This document shows positions 47,162 to 60,895 of a stretch of DNA of 64,000 bases, piece by piece. The notes under the pieces were generated by a model, which was not told the origin of the DNA, did not search any database, and saw only the letters and a program-made list of their open reading frames with translations. The stretch spans positions 195,733-259,732 of the forward strand of contig JAAGOF010000209.1 in NCBI GenBank assembly GCA_010645155.1, in the 5' to 3' direction. The translations under genes were made by a program, and so were the position numbers. The first letter of the stretch is position 1. Each line of letters starts with the position of its first letter. This DNA is from Tigriopus japonicus (lineage: Eukaryota > Arthropoda > Copepoda > Harpacticoida > Harpacticidae).

Positions 47162-50100
47162 CTGGAAATGATTAATGGTCTTTTGATCACTTTGCTTTGG
47201 AGCTTTTATATTAGGGATGGGTTGGGATCAGCCAAGAGCCGGTTTAATATCGGATCGGTTCTAAAGTTGGATCCAAGACCCATGAATTGATCAGGAGTCA
47301 GCACCAACATTTGAGGAGTCAACTCATAGAATTTGGATAAATGACTTAGAAGCTCAACATATCATTTTCCACATATCTTTTTTTTCCTTCTACTTTTCCT
47401 GCCAAAAGATGCCTGGAAAAATATACTTCCATCATAAGCTATCTTTGTTCATCATCTTTGTTAAATAAAAACTGTGACAACTAACGCATTGATTCTAGAA
47501 AATAATTGTTAAAATTTGGATCCAAAATTTCGATTTCGGGTCGGAACCGAACCGATTAGATTTGAAGCGTCACTGAACCTCCCCTGACCCGGAACCAAAA
47601 ATAAGTCTCGGCTCATCCCTAATTTTTAGTGCAATGTAGAATTTTCATGCAAAAATTCGTAGTGTGAAAGAATGATTTATAAACAATAAAAGGGAATCAA
47701 AATTGAAGCAAATAATGCAAATAGCCTCATGTTTTTCACATTTCCATCAAGAGACAGAGTTATCATGAAAAAAAAAACCATGAATAGGACTTTGTTGAAT
47801 ATAAAAAAATTGGGATTTCTATCAATTGAAATTTTGGCTCGGTTTTCAAGATACTGTTTTTAGTTTCCACGTCACATTTTATGGACAAAGTTAATTACCT
47901 TCATGGAGCCATTTTCCGGACTTCAAGCGAACATCAATCACTTGACCTTCTTCTGAGCAAGGAAGACTGACGTTTCGAACCACAATATTCAGGCCTCCAT
48001 CTTTGCACTCGTAAGGATAGCAACCCGCTCCATATCGTTTCCACTGTTTCAATGTGCGACAGCTCTTCTGTTCCCATTTCCCGCTTTGCTCAAAGCATCG
48101 TGTTCCATTCCCATATTGTTCCAAGGCGTAATTATTGTCTCCCACAGGTGCATTTTGCGCTTGGGCGCATCTTGTCCCACGCTCTTTAGACTGACCCGTG
48201 GATTTCCAAGTGAACTCTTGGATGTAAGGACAAAAGTCTGCCAGTGTCACCGAGCTGCCAACCTAAAATAATTTTAAAATGTCCAAAGATATTGTCTATG
48301 AATATTGATGTCATCAATGGATACTACTAACTCGAGTGATGTCACTGGGGGAAACGCCTTCCAGTTCGTTAAAGTTCTGATAGATGGTTGGTAAAGGGTT
48401 TGAGAATTGGACCAGATTGCAACTTCCCACTGAGCGACTGTCATGAGTACAGTACGTTCTGGAATCACCTTGCATGATTGTGTTGCAAAATGGGAATTTG
48501 TCATCTTTCATTTCCAGGATCTCCATACAACTCTTCTGAGCAAAGTCGCATCCCAATCCTTTGCCCCACTGGATATTTTCGGCCTACAAGCAAGGAGCAT
48601 GTGTTTGATAAATAATTAGTTTGTTGTTTTAATCAAAACGTGAGACGTTGTGCAATGTATTTCCAATGAGGGGTTTGATCTAGATGAATATAGGGATTGC
48701 CACCCTTGTTGACAAGTATAATTGATTACTAAACGCAAAAGTGGCAATTAAATTGTTGACTAATTGAGGCTTTTCACGCTTTATGTCATTCCCCTTTCAA
48801 ATGGCAGGCTAATACATATAAAGTGCCTTACACAAATATAAATCATGATTTCTGTTGCTTCAGAACTTATTAGAGCGACATATTACGATCCGTAAACGAG
48901 ACTTAGATGAGAAATAATGTATCGAAATAGGATTTCTTGGTAATTATTTTCTCAACAATTGCAGCAGAAACTGACTTTTTCCTACACTCCCATCATATGT
49001 TAGTCCTAGTTTATAACTTGGCATGGCTGAAAAACTAAATTCACCCCGATACACACGTAAAAAATCCTTTAGGTGTCTTTTATTGCTTTGATTTTGCCAT
49101 CTTTTTTCCAGATCATTCTGAAGGGAACTAGCAATTTCACCGGATTTTTTTGAATTTTTCCCATTTTTTTTTATTTTGGACAAAACCGCAGACTTTTGTA
49201 AATACAGTGTAAAATATAATTTAGATGTTTCTGGTAGCCGAGAAGATAAACTAAATATTTTTGTTGCAACTACAAGACAACAATAATGTTGGCTTGTTTC
49301 CTATTTTTGATTTTGCAGATGAAGTAACCTCATTTCAGAAAATTTTCAGCACAACAAACAATTTTCCACATTTTTAGTAGCACTTTCCCCATTTTTGTAA
49401 ATTTGGACAAAATTAGAAGAATTTGGTAATGACAATGTAAATTGTAAATTGTAATCTACAACTATCCGGTGGACCAGCCCTGTCGAAAAACGTTACATTC
49501 TTACCCACTCCTTGACTGCGCCTTGCTCCTTGATGTGAGATATTTCAAAGGAACGGAAAAATTGATAAAATCTTTTCAAATCCTATCTATTTTCCCATTC
49601 TTTGAGCAATTTTATTTCTTTGTGTTTCTTCCACCATTTTGCTCATTTTTCTGAAAATTTTAAATTTTTCGTACATATTCTACTCTCTGACTTTTTCAAT
49701 TCTTAAATTTTAATGGATTTTATGAAAATAAACATAAAATTTACTCAACTTTTGGAAAATCGGGCTTTTCCAAATATATTTTTGGGCTGGTTTTCAAAAA
49801 CATTCATTCACAAAAAATCTTTAGATTTATGCACCAAACGTTCAAAATAAAGGTGGAGCACAAAAGTCCCAATTTTTTTTTGTATTTTTCTTACATGTTT
49901 CAGCATTTGTCAACTGGTTTATGTAAACAAGACTTCCAGAATATTCATTCCAACGTTTCAATTGTAAATCAAAGAAAGAGCTAAAATAGAATCAAAAATA
50001 TGAACTTCATGAATCAGCAGCTAAATGCGAAGTTTTTTGTGACGTCACAGTTCACTTTGAAAGGCTATTCACAACAACCTCCTCCACCCCCAAAAAAAGA

Positions 50101-53100
50101 CGAGGTTGCGTCAACTCCTATTGGTTGATATGCGCTACGAATTGCTTTAAGTTAGAGACGTCTCTACTTTATGTAACCTCCGCAATGCTTGCAGCGCAAT
50201 GCATTAATTAGTTGCGATCTTACCAGATCGTAGTTAGGCAAATACCAGCCCGAATCCTCTAGCAGAGCAAAGGTCATTCGTGAATAAACGGGGTTTTGCG
50301 TGTGAACCGTCCCAGTCATGGCCTCATTCTGAAAGATCCGCTTTTCCCAATGTGTCAAAGCAGTCCCATCGCCTCCTTGATCCTCCAGCTCTGCTCCTTC
50401 CAAAGTGGGGCAACCAAAGTGCTTGCGAACCTCCTCAACCACTTTGGGAGTGACCATTACACTGACCCGTCTGGTCACCATTCCAGAACGCACCTTCCAC
50501 GAGCGTTCAATCTAGATATTGGAAGCAAACGACGACTTTGAGAACATCGGAATATCAAACCGCAAACAATCAGGCGAATTCGATTCTTCCTGATTGGTTG
50601 AAGAAAATGGTCAATCTCCCTTAAGTCGAAAATGAAAAATTCTCAATGCCTGTTTTATGATTCAAAGTAAGAAATGAAAGACTCAGATTTCATTTAAATG
50701 AACAGAAAAAAGCAAATTTTATCCACATGAATTGAAAAATAGACCTCATATTTCATCCACATGAACAGAAAAATCAAAATAAAAGAAAAAAAAAACTTCC
50801 TGGAGATTGGAGACCTTTAAAGGGAGATTTATTGTACCCACCATTGTCTGTGAAATTCATTTTTTATCTTATTTATTCTGTAAGGTTTAGATTTGAAGCC
50901 AAGGCTTTATTTTCCAAATGATGTAGCATCAGTCTAAATTACTTTTTTGGGACGCCTCAATTCACCGTTGCAAAACCGATTTGGTTTCAAATCATACCTC
51001 AAACCGTTTAACCTCAGCAATTGTACCCACCACAATCATTTCATCTGACCAATAATCCATCATCATCTATTAATACCTCCTTAATGATTTTGTCGCTCCA
51101 CTGTCTCAATTGAAGTTTGCGGTTAATGGGAGGTTTTCCATCTGAACCTCGGGGAGTCAAAGGATCGCCATTGGCGTCTCGGAAGAACGCAAAAAGACTC
51201 GATGAGAACCCCAAAGCGTGAAGAAGCTCGTGTTTAAAGGTCGATGAAAGTCCCTCGACCTCATCGGGTTTGATAGCAGCCGGACAAATGTTGGTGTGTC
51301 CAGCCACGGGGCGATCAAATTCGATCTCTTGTTGACAATGAGCCGCGTAAGCCACGGTTGAGGCTTGTTCCCCTGAAACAGTTTCGAGACCGACCATTAG
51401 CCAAGGGGATTTTTGTAGGTATTTTTCTTTTATGGATTTAATCATTCCTACTAAATTGAAGCCACTCTGGAAAAAGTTGTTGGCTGAGGTGTTCTATGGT
51501 TGAATGAACTGTGACAGGCGTTTTTGAATCACAAACATTTTGACCAACCATGCAATGACCAGACATGGGGAGTTTCCATTCTTAAATGGACGATTTCTCA
51601 TTTTGGAGGTGGTGAAGAAACTGCATTTATTTTCATCTTGTTTCCTCAAAACAGAAAATACTTGATAAATAATCCTGCTTTTCTACACTAATTGATGAAC
51701 ACAAGCATGGTTTTGATTGGTGAATTATAGTATACTCATACTTACATACACATGACAAAACTCTTTAAGTTACAGCGCACCAAATCTTACGAGAATTTCA
51801 GATCGAAATATCATGTTTAAGTTTGCGTCATTAATCAAGGGTTTAACGTTATCTATCATCTTATTTATTAAACTACCCCGGAAAAAAGCTTTTCTTGTAA
51901 GTCAAATAACAGACTTGTAATTTTCTTCAACCAACTCGTTGTTAGTACATAAAAAGCAATTTGAAATATATTTTTGCCATTGTGTTTGTAACCGTCACAT
52001 ATCCGATTTCAAAATAAAATTGCTAGTTAGTTGATCGACTATCACATTTAACTACATGAGATCTTAGACTTTCAAAAATTCATATTCGCACTCATTTCAC
52101 TCAAATCAAAACATTTGTTATTGGACAATCCAATTCTAGTAACAACTCGCGTCTGACTGCGATTAATGTACAACACAAATTGTTCATGGTCAAAAGCAAA
52201 TTTAAATTCAGGACAATTGCAACCACTATCGAAGGCAAGCGAATGCGTTTCTGGCCAACGACAATGATAATCTTGTCATTGGTATTCAGAAGGCATAGTT
52301 TCAATTAGAATTCATGACTTGCACGGAACTTCATGCGAGACATTTGTCGTCCACTTTAAAGTCTTAGACTAGATCTTAGAGCCATTATTACATTAAGTAC
52401 CATTTGATGCCCAACGCAACTTGTGAGGGTATGATGGACACTTGATGTGTTCGGATTCAACTCTGATTTTGCTGAATAATCTTTGCCTTGTTTCATCCAA
52501 GGTGGTTTCGTTGGTTTAGCTCATAGATCTTTTAAGACTAGAGTGGACAAGCAACTATTTTTGCGCAAAAAGCTCATTGAGTTCCAGACTCATTTAACAC
52601 TTTAAGCAATAAGATTTTTTTTTAAATACAATTCTTCAGGGTTGTCGTGAATTATAGTCCCATACCAAATCAAGAATCAGTCATGAGTCATGACACATTA
52701 CGTTTGTGAATAAATTGTACAAATATCAATTGAAGAAACAGTTGATAGGTATACTCAGGCAAAGTATTTTAGAAATTGATAGACTCGTTATAAAATTATG
52801 GTTTTGTTTTCAAGGGCTCCCCCACTCAGGTGAAAAAAACCATCCGAACTTTGAGTGCTCATTGATGGACTAATATTGCTATAATGTATTGGACGACCAA
52901 AACAGAGTGTTAGACACACTTGTACTTTTTAAGTTTTTTCGACCTTGACTTAACTCTTGCTTGACCTGACTTGACTTCCTCGTCTCTTTTTGTTTTTGGA
53001 GACTATAATTCAAAACAACCCTGTACACATCACTTGTGACCACTCATTAGCTGACACACCACATTCTAGATAAATTACCTCTATGAACCATAACTAATCT

Positions 53101-56100
53101 GTCAATTCAAACTTTTTTCCTTGAAAATCGCGTAACAATCAGGTTATTGGTCTGCGTGTGAGACTGAGTTCGATGACCCATATCGTCAAGCGATACACAA
53201 GTCTCAAATCAAACCAATCTTAATCAACTCACAATTGACGAATCCACTTTGGTCAAGCTTACCAATAAAAGAATGATGACAGTTTTGGTAAATGCCAAGA
53301 AGTCTTACTTAGTTGTGTTACGACATCCTTTTGATCCTAAGTATTCCTACGTTTCTACCTTATTTGATTCAAATCATGGTTTCCTGACATTACTTAAAAC
53401 ACTTCTAGTGACGTCCAATTGGTACACTATCATAAGGTGTGTCACTTCAAATCTGTCAAAGGAAAAATTCAGGCTATAAACTACTACAACCTTGTAATTA
53501 ATGATAACATTAATAATTATTTTTCACCAAAACATAATATTATATTTTCATAGTTCGTGTAATCAAGTTTGTGCAACTTTCGCTCACTTGCACCTCCATA
53601 TTGACACGAACATAGAACTAGGTAAAGAAGCTTCTGTAGAACAAGAACATTTTTTATCATTTTCTGTTCCAAATATCAGTGCTATGAACTTTTCTATGAA
53701 ACCAACTCAAGGACAAAGGAAGAAAGGTTAAAAAATTATTGCTCGTCTTGACCTGTTTGTTGCAAGTGAATCTATTTCTTGGAAGACAATTTTTAGCACT
53801 TGTCTTTTTAGACCACGAACACTTGCCATATAACAAAGGGGAAAAAACAACTCAACTTTATGCCCTCAACTGAAAAGAAATAAGCTTTGTTTTGGTTTTC
53901 CCTAATCATTGACCTTTCCTCAGTTACATGGGTTCAATCCCAGGTTTGTAAACATGATTACAAAATGAACCCTGAACAAAAAATGTCAGCTTGTTTCCCC
54001 ACATCAGTGCCTCTTGCGGTCAGATTGAGACATTGTTGCCAGATGGGTATTCTTAATGCCACTCTTTGGCAAAATATTAAACAATATTTTAACGGTATTA
54101 TGTGTCCAAAATGTGTGATTTTGATAACATATAAGCATTTAGGAAAAAACGTGAAGTTTTGCCACAGGGTGGCACTAAAATACACTCACTAGCTGGCAAC
54201 TATGTCTCAATTGGACCTCTGATTTTGGGGGAAAAGATAACATTTTCTTCAGGGTTCATCGCTCTGAACTGCAATGGGCAAAATGTTTGACGGACCTGGT
54301 ACTATGTTTGAGTCATTCATGAAACTTTACGGCAAATGTGTGTCTTATTTTTAATGAATCATATGACGTTAGACCAACCTTCAAAGAGGTCTTAGATACA
54401 CAAAATAGCCAGAAACTAGCCCCAGTTTTTCGTGGAGCACTTTGTAAAAAATCAGCTTACCAATACTCTCTCCGCATTGTTTGGTAGGAATGGCGGAAAC
54501 GTAGAGCACAAAGTCTGTGTTATTCACGCCGGGTCCTTCATCGGTCACTTTCTTACAATCGCGTCCAGATGAGTCACAAGTATGGCAAGACTTTAAATGC
54601 TCCTCGGGCACGACAAATTCGCCGCATTTGGTTTCCACACATTGATTCTTGCAATATTGTGTCGGGTCATCTGGTGCCAAGAAGTACTGATTGTTTTCAC
54701 ATTTTCGATTCAGGTGGATGGCTCCCACATTACGGCGAACTTTGAGAGCGTTTTCCCAAAATGAAACGGCATTGGGAACGATCTGCAAATGGAAAACAAG
54801 CGTTCAGTGGTTTAGACAACATCCCTTGTAGCTCTGTCAGTCGCTATTTAACCCTCCGTTTTGGTTGCTAATATTTCAAATTCAGTAACGTTTGTTTTCT
54901 CTAGGTTTCAATCCTTTAAAGGTGTTCCTTCCCATATCATCTATTTTTAGGAGGAGCCAATCGGCGTATTGTTGAATTATTCCTTTGATATCGCTTGTGA
55001 CAATTTGTAAACTTGGCGATGTCGAATTCATTCAAGCTCAAATGAGTGGCAGGCGCATTTCTAGATGAGGTTGAAAAATCTCAATCGCACAGAGTTCACA
55101 TCTTGAAACTGAGGATCATTTTTTGATTGTTTTTTTCCTTTTGTCCCTCCTGGCCCCCCAAAAAACAAACAAAATTGAACAATTTCAATATCAAACAGGT
55201 CCTCACCATAACGTTTTGAACCTTCGGTTTAGATGAAGTTGATAACCTTTGTATCGTTGAAAATTGGATGATCAGTGATCACTCTGTTTCGATGAGATAT
55301 ACGTACATTGCTGAACACCTTATTCTCTAAGCTTTTCATAAATATAGGTCTTGAACTAGTATGAGGTTTAATTCCTCTAAAATTTTCAATTGTGATCGAG
55401 TCGAATTCTTCTGCCAAGGCAGTGCAATTGAAAATTTATGTTTCTTACAAAATCGTGCAGGTCAACCTTGTCGAAGAACCATTAAAATCCGTCTATTGTA
55501 AACAAGTTGAAACCCTTCCTGGAAGTTATAAAACTAAGGTCTTCATCTTATTTGACTTGGTTTGGGGGAGAGCGCTTTTCAAGTTTCTTTGCCTTTTTCT
55601 TACATCAATGATAAAAATGACTCATAACTGTGTTCATATTTACAGAAATGACAACTTTTGTCTTTATTCCTTAATGAGCTTGAATCACTGTTAGGTGATT
55701 TATGGGTCCTCTAGGCCCTTGGGTTTATTCTAAGCCCTTCCAGAGAAAAGCTTGGTATGTCTTCTGCACCACCCCTCTTTATGACTCTATGCTTCCTTTT
55801 TAACTGTGTAAATTATGTCTAATGGGAATTACGATTTTCAACTTCATGAATGTTCGAAAAAGGCTTATTTTTTTGGCCAAAAATGCAGCTGCATATTAAA
55901 ATTGTGTAAAAGCTCGTTGCACCATAAATTCCTGGACCTACAATACAGGGTTAGGAAGAGTGAGTGAAACATTGCGTAGATCTTAGATCATGATTGAAAC
56001 CCTTGGTGTGAGCCCCAATTACAAATGATAGGTTAAAAACATTACAGGATACAGGAAAATTGTCATGGAACCCTGGACAAGGTGTCAAAATGAGGGTGAG

Positions 56101-59100
56101 GACTCCCACGCAGGTCAAGGCTATTCATTACCTTTTAGATCAGATTAAAACCGGCTTGATCCAGGAACAAGATGGCCAAAGACTAAAATGTGTCAACATA
56201 ACTGTTGGTTGAATTGTTATAAAGGACAAGCCCTTGGTACTTGTGTGCCCAACAAGGGCAACAAGTACCACTTGAGGCTGTATCTGAAGGAGCATGGGAT
56301 GAAATCCAAAAAGAGGAACAGGTGTGTGTGCGTTGTAACATTTATATCAAGACGTTCAGGGCGTTGGTTTGGCCAAAAAGGGGGCATGACAAATGATATT
56401 CCATTATATTATAGTGTGCTGTATGAGGAACAACTTCTTAAAGCAATGCTTTCCTATTGAACTTGTAAAAAAGTAATTTCACAATATTCATGTTTCACTA
56501 ATTCTGCCTAACCCTGTACACAGTTGAGTTTTACGAGGATAACGTTTGACTTAAACTTTGTTAAATACGACTTTTGGATTCCTTTGGAAACAAGAGTAAA
56601 AACAAGAAACAAGGTAAAACACAATCAGTTGATAAAGACAGAATGTAAACGGTATTCTTCTTCACATGAAAGTCCACTCTTTCAAGGATCTTTGAAAAAT
56701 GTCAAACGAAACATCGCCACACTTTGCAAACTTCATATTTTCCTATTATGTAGGCATATATATTTTTCATTTTTGTCTCATTAGATTTGACTCCAAAACC
56801 GAGGTTGGGGGCTCGGAAATTATTTCATAACAAACATTTCAGGGTTGTTGGGTCGTGTGAGGACACGAAGCACTGCCACTGACCTTAAAGTTTCGTCCTT
56901 TGCTCAGCGTTTCTGGCAAAGCTGCCAACTAACTAACTTTCAGCTATCCCACTAATTTCACTCCCTAGTTTACACAAGAGAGCATGAGAATTGATTGGAT
57001 GTTGTAAATGTACAGAAAGGGAGCAGTAGCCAACTGTATCGAACAAACCGTCCTTTACAATGATCGCTTCCAACAACCGGAAGTATTCACCAATTGAATA
57101 ATTACCACCGGCGATTTTTATCCCAGCAGACTAAGTTCAAGCGACAAACTGTGCAACGAGGAAGAAGAGATCATCCCCATCCAATTTGATAAAAGGTGCA
57201 TGCCCAATGCTGCAAATTATAAAATGTTGTACATGTCAAAATTTCTGCTAAAAGCTCTTTAGCTTCTTCACTAGTGGTTTTTGATGCCTACAGAAAGCAA
57301 AAGAAGAAAAGTACCATTAAAAAACCGTCATGTCAAATTTCCATATTCATCATCTTTTTACTTTGCTTCAATGGGGTGACAACATCTAGAACGTAGAAAA
57401 TGTCACAAAATATAACTAATCCATAATAATCGGGTTTTTGATTTGCAGTTCGCAACACACACATACTTTTGACCGCTTTTCCCTTGGCAAATAAGATAAA
57501 ATCTCAAAAGTTATGAAAATTCAGTATTGGGATCTTACCAACACCAACACAAAGTCCTCAGAAAACACCTGATTTTTTATAATGATGCCACTTAAAATAT
57601 GTTGACAATAAAGTCTTGTTGTACCTTTTTAGTTTTCTCTCTTCTTCCCTTGCCAAATTTGTAGAGACCTTGATTCAAGTTGAACTAATCAATCTCTTCC
57701 CAACACTCTTATTATTATAGATCTAGTTAGAATCAAACAAAATTTACTCTAAAAAGTCATAGAGAAGCACCAGACCTTCTAAGACATAATTGTCACCCTG
57801 TAGGTGTTCAAAATTTCGTTCATTTTATCACGAACTGGAATGCTTTTGATGGCGGTTAATGGCCAGTTGTAACCGTCAACCATACAGTCAACCAGATGAA
57901 CCAAGAGCTCCAAAACAGTCCATCGCAATTTACGTCTTTGTCGTCTTATTCTGCCTCACAAAAAGTGGGCGCCCTATTTGTATCAAACTATCCATTAAAG
58001 CGGTATCCACTACTGAGTGTTTCGAGTTGGATTTTTGACAGAGTTTTGCCATTTTGGTTTTAGGGTCAAAAAGCTGACCACAACTAAACTTCTCAAAAGG
58101 CAATGAACGTAATCTGCCATAAAATATGGCAACACTGCCATCTCGAAATCTTTTAGTTAAAACTACTGATGGAACTCGAACTCGAACTCGATTTCGTTCG
58201 TTTCGCGAGTGTTGCCAAATTGGTCCAAGTTTAGGTCTTTTTGAAAAGTTCAATACAACCTGCCCTTTTAACAATAATAAACTTCGAGTCAAAAATGGCA
58301 GCACTCCCAACTCAAAACTCATCACTAGTATCCACTTAGAGTAGACTGTCACATGGATGGATGCCAAAAGTGCATCCAGTTTTCCAATCAACCAACCCTT
58401 CAGGTATTCATTCTTTGAATGCCAAGCGAGTTTCCGAGACACAAACCTGAAAAAGCCAAGAGTTTTGGCCTGAAAGAGATTACATAAGAATCGCACACGA
58501 AGAAGACTCGGTCGTTTTCCATAATTGACGATCAAGCCAGAAATGGACAGCCAACCTCATCATGATGAAGATGATGGTGATGATCTTTCTCTATTTGAGA
58601 ATAAATTTCAGGGGGCTTTCAGTTTTGGATTACATAATTTTTGACGGTCTGATCAAAAGAGACGTAAAAGAGCGAGACGAAAAAGTTGGGATGAATCAGT
58701 AAAACCACCGAACTCAGCTTATGCAAAAGTGCACAATATGTAACCTGATTGTATTGTTTTGTTTTGGTCATGAGGTGAAAATAATTCACCCAAACACGTG
58801 GTCTTAGTTTCACATGGTGAAAAAGCAAAGAAAGCATTATGAAGATCATTTTAGGCTTACATCTTTGGTATGGTCAGAAAAAAATCTGGGTCCTCAAATG
58901 TTCACATCAATTAATTTTTGTTGAAACCATCTCAGACCATTTCATTCGTTGCTGTTCAGGTAGTTGAAGAAGTTCAAGTCCTAGAGAAGTACATGCGTGA
59001 CGTGATGTTCACGTGATGAAGTACAAGGAGGTGATTGATTGATTGCTAGTCCAGCACTACGTGAAATGTTTCACACAATCACATTAAAATTGTTTTTTTC

Positions 59101-60766
59101 AAAGTCTGAATATGTTCTTCGATTATATCTTTGGGTAGTTGCTTGTTCTTTTAGAGTGACAATATAAGAGCCCGGATGTTAGGTGCACTAATTCAAATGA
59201 TTCAAGCCTACCAAAGTAGAGTATAAGTAACGCTGTTCGAGTATAGTCTGTTTTCATCACTTGCCTTTCAAACGCAGCTGATGTACAGGGACTAAATTCT
59301 AGCAGCGTTATTTATACTATACTTTGGTATACTTGAGCCATTTGAATTAGTGCATGCACCAAACATCCGGGCTAAGGCCAGTAATTGGTTTTTCTAAAAG
59401 TAAATTAGAAGCAGAAGTGAAGAATATTAATACAGAGTAGAAATAATCATGCTCAAGTATTGTCTCAGTGCATAAGCTGCTTTTTTGCAATTGAAAAACT
59501 GTTTTTTTTTTCTTGAAGTTGAGGAACGAGCAATAGCGGTCGGTTCATTTTGCGATTCAATTTCTTGTGTTTCACTGACCCACGTATGAAACAAAAAAAT
59601 GGACATGTTCATGTGGAAAAAGGCCCGTGAAACAAGCAGGGAAGAATGTACGAGTAGACATGCTATCTGATAGAAGTGTTCGGAAGTTCGTGTGGACTGA
59701 TTTCAAAATACACATTCCGTATTCGGAAGTTTCACTCTTCTGGGAATTTGAGATCGAACGTTCAAAGCCTAGGATGACGTCAGTCATTTACGCCGAAAAT
59801 ATTAAATTGCTTCAATAGTCCGTTCAACATTTAAACCTTTGTTAAGGCCTTGAAAACCATTAATATTTCTTCAACGTTCCTTTTAAGCTTGTGCCATTTC
59901 AAGTTTGATTCAAGTTTTTTAGTACAAAGTTCATAAAACTGAAAATGTACAAAAATTGTAAATTCCTATCGTCACGTCATTCATCAATGACAGAAATGGA
60001 ACAAAATTGACTTTGAAATAAATTCTATCTTGCATTAATTTTCCAGAGGGGACCACATTCATTGGATCCAGCGTAGAAAAATACAAGCTAATAAATTCAA
60101 CTACGGCAATAGAATAACTTTCAAATCACTACATATTTAAAAATCATATTTCCTCCCAAATTGTGCCGCGAATCCACTTGGGTTTTCATAGTTTCAAAGT
60201 ACAATCATCGGCGCTCTTAAACTCATTCCGCACAATTTGCATCAAAAGGAAATGTTGTTTACGACTTTTTTAAACCTGTTATTTGACTGATTCTCCTTTT
60301 AACTTGGCTGATCAGGGAATCATAACCTAAAACGTCATCAAAAACCTGGTTTTTAATAATTGAGCAACTTTACGGTTTGCAAAAACAAAAACATAGAAGA
60401 AAACTTGATGATACAAAAGTAGAATGATCTGGTGCGTCTAATTTAGTTACTCTTAAACGTCTAGGTGATTCATCTTACCTGTTCCTTCACAATTTTCTGC
60501 TGTATTTTGTCGAGGTCATCTACGCTTTTGTGATAAAACACTTGAATCCTCATCTGATGGTCAGGACTTCGTTTTGTTCTTTTGGCAGAAGACCCCTTGA
60601 GATGCACGGGATGAGGAATGTCCTCAATTTTTGGAAAGTCATGAACACAATGAGTCTCTTGAGGCAGATTGAAATCCCCACCTTCATGTTCCAGAGGATG
60701 AGAGTGAACCACAATCACTTGAAAGACAAAGGCCAAAGCAGGGGCCAACAGGATCTTGCCGATCAT
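46977..60766 (-). CDS. Leishmanolysin-like zinc metallopeptidase (family M8), 664 aa
   Basis: Seven exons join with perfect phase continuity: 60766-60479, 54782-54461, 51372-51077, 50511-50224, 48583-48332, 48262-47899 and 47161-46977. Residues 1-22 are a signal peptide ([16 protein letters not shown]). The THCVHDF block at residues 38-44 holds the cysteine-switch Cys40 of the family. RTKR at 63-66 is a furin-like propeptide site. Zinc ligands are His251 and His255 (HELLHALGF) and His356 (LTHWEKR), with Glu252 catalytic and Met367 in the Met-turn (NEAMTG). The C-terminal half is cysteine-rich, as in animal homologues. The protein is therefore a secreted or membrane-linked endopeptidase predicted to be active. 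It may carry a GPI-type or soluble end; the last residues are polar (NDDTKR), which argues against a classic GPI signal. All family residues are intact. Confidence 0.95.
47212..47621. mobile_element. hAT MITE in M8 intron 6, 410 bp
   Basis: The end tagggatgggttgggatc pairs with gtctcggctcatcccta (reverse TAGGGATGAGCCGA), with several mismatches. Subterminal blocks include atcggatcggttct and ggaaccgaaccgatt-like units. The candidate target sites ttttatat and atttttag differ at three positions, so the duplication is degraded. Confidence 0.65.
47899..48262 (-). CDS. M8 peptidase exon 6 (cysteine-rich)
   Basis: Starts [17 protein letters not shown], then a run of cysteines ([31 protein letters not shown]). 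Ends GKWLHEG with one base carried on. Confidence 0.92.
48332..48583 (-). CDS. M8 peptidase exon 5
   Basis: Encodes [19 protein letters not shown] and more cysteines ([14 protein letters not shown]). The donor is CTCGA|gttagt, which is less typical but in phase. Confidence 0.9.
49100..49482. repeat. Two adjacent copies of the dispersed repeat ending ctggtggccctg
   Basis: The first piece ends tctggtagcc at 49238. The second (49240-49482) runs parallel to 1620-1840 and ends ccggtggaccagccctg. Both lie in M8 intron 4 (48584-50223). The remainder of that intron, 48600-49100 and 49500-50223, has nothing else I can name. Confidence 0.55.
50224..50511 (-). CDS. M8 peptidase exon 4 (third His and Met-turn)
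   Basis: Starts [13 protein letters not shown] after an acceptor tatctag. It has the third zinc ligand in TALTHWEKR and the Met-turn NEAMTG, followed by [20 protein letters not shown]. The donor is ATCTG|gtaaga; reading past it to a stop at 50164 would be intron. Confidence 0.95.
51077..51372 (-). CDS. M8 peptidase exon 3 (HELLH active site)
   Basis: The exon carries [23 protein letters not shown] and the zinc motif [20 protein letters not shown]. The donor is GGAG|gtatta. The catalytic Glu is intact. Confidence 0.95.
51373..54460. other. M8 intron 2, with one short inverted-repeat element
   Basis: The intron holds no exon I can support. The only structured stretch is the palindromic element at 54022-54214. 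Confidence 0.55.
54022..54214. mobile_element. Palindromic MITE, about 193 bp
   Basis: The outer blocks attgagacattgttgccag and ctggcaactatgtctcaatt are inverted with one mismatch. Inner blocks (ggcaaaatatt, and gccacagggtggcac on the other side) continue the inverted match. The family is uncertain. Confidence 0.65.
54461..54782 (-). CDS. M8 peptidase exon 2
   Basis: The acceptor tttgcag is followed by [19 protein letters not shown], the conserved helix after the propeptide. The exon has cysteine pairs ([28 protein letters not shown]). It ends GESIG with one base carried into exon 3. Confidence 0.93.
54783..58002. other. Part of M8 intron 1, no feature recognised
   Basis: AT-rich, with only short unassignable frames (for example 56188-56460). 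No gene, RNA or bounded repeat was seen. Confidence 0.5.
58011..58327. mobile_element. hAT MITE, about 317 bp, family member 2
   Basis: The element begins tactgagtgtttcgagttgg and ends ccaactcaaaactcatcacta, in reverse orientation to the copy at 26229. Both flanks are gtatccac (58003-58010 and 58328-58335). Central blocks gccaaattggtcca and gaactcgaactcgaactcga are family-typical. It is in M8 intron 1. Confidence 0.92.
59169..59373. mobile_element. Inverted-repeat MITE, 205 bp, with 3-bp target duplication
   Basis: The arms agcccggatgtt...tgcactaattcaaatg and their complements catttgaattagtgca...aacatccgggct match over about 65 bp each. The flanks share aag (59166-59168 and 59374-59376). A 3-bp duplication would fit PIF/Harbinger-like elements, but three bases is weak evidence. 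Confidence 0.7.
59374..60478. other. Rest of M8 intron 1
   Basis: Nothing coding or structured is supported here; AT-rich. Confidence 0.5.
60479..60766 (-). CDS. M8 peptidase exon 1 (signal peptide, prodomain)
   Basis: The start ATG at 60764-60766 opens a hydrophobic leader. The Cys40 switch and RTKR are here. The donor is ACAG|gtaaga. The next exon is 5.7 kb away, with MITEs between. The hAT MITE at 60896-61134 begins 130 bp upstream of the start. Confidence 0.95.
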
Positions 60767-60895
60767 TTTTCCTCACAAAAAGGACTTTGTAACGAACCAA
60801 TTCTGTAAAACCAAGAGCACTGATCCTTCAACACTTGACCTCAACTAGTTTCTAACTTGACCCCAACAAACAAAAGACACTTGAGTAGTGATGGG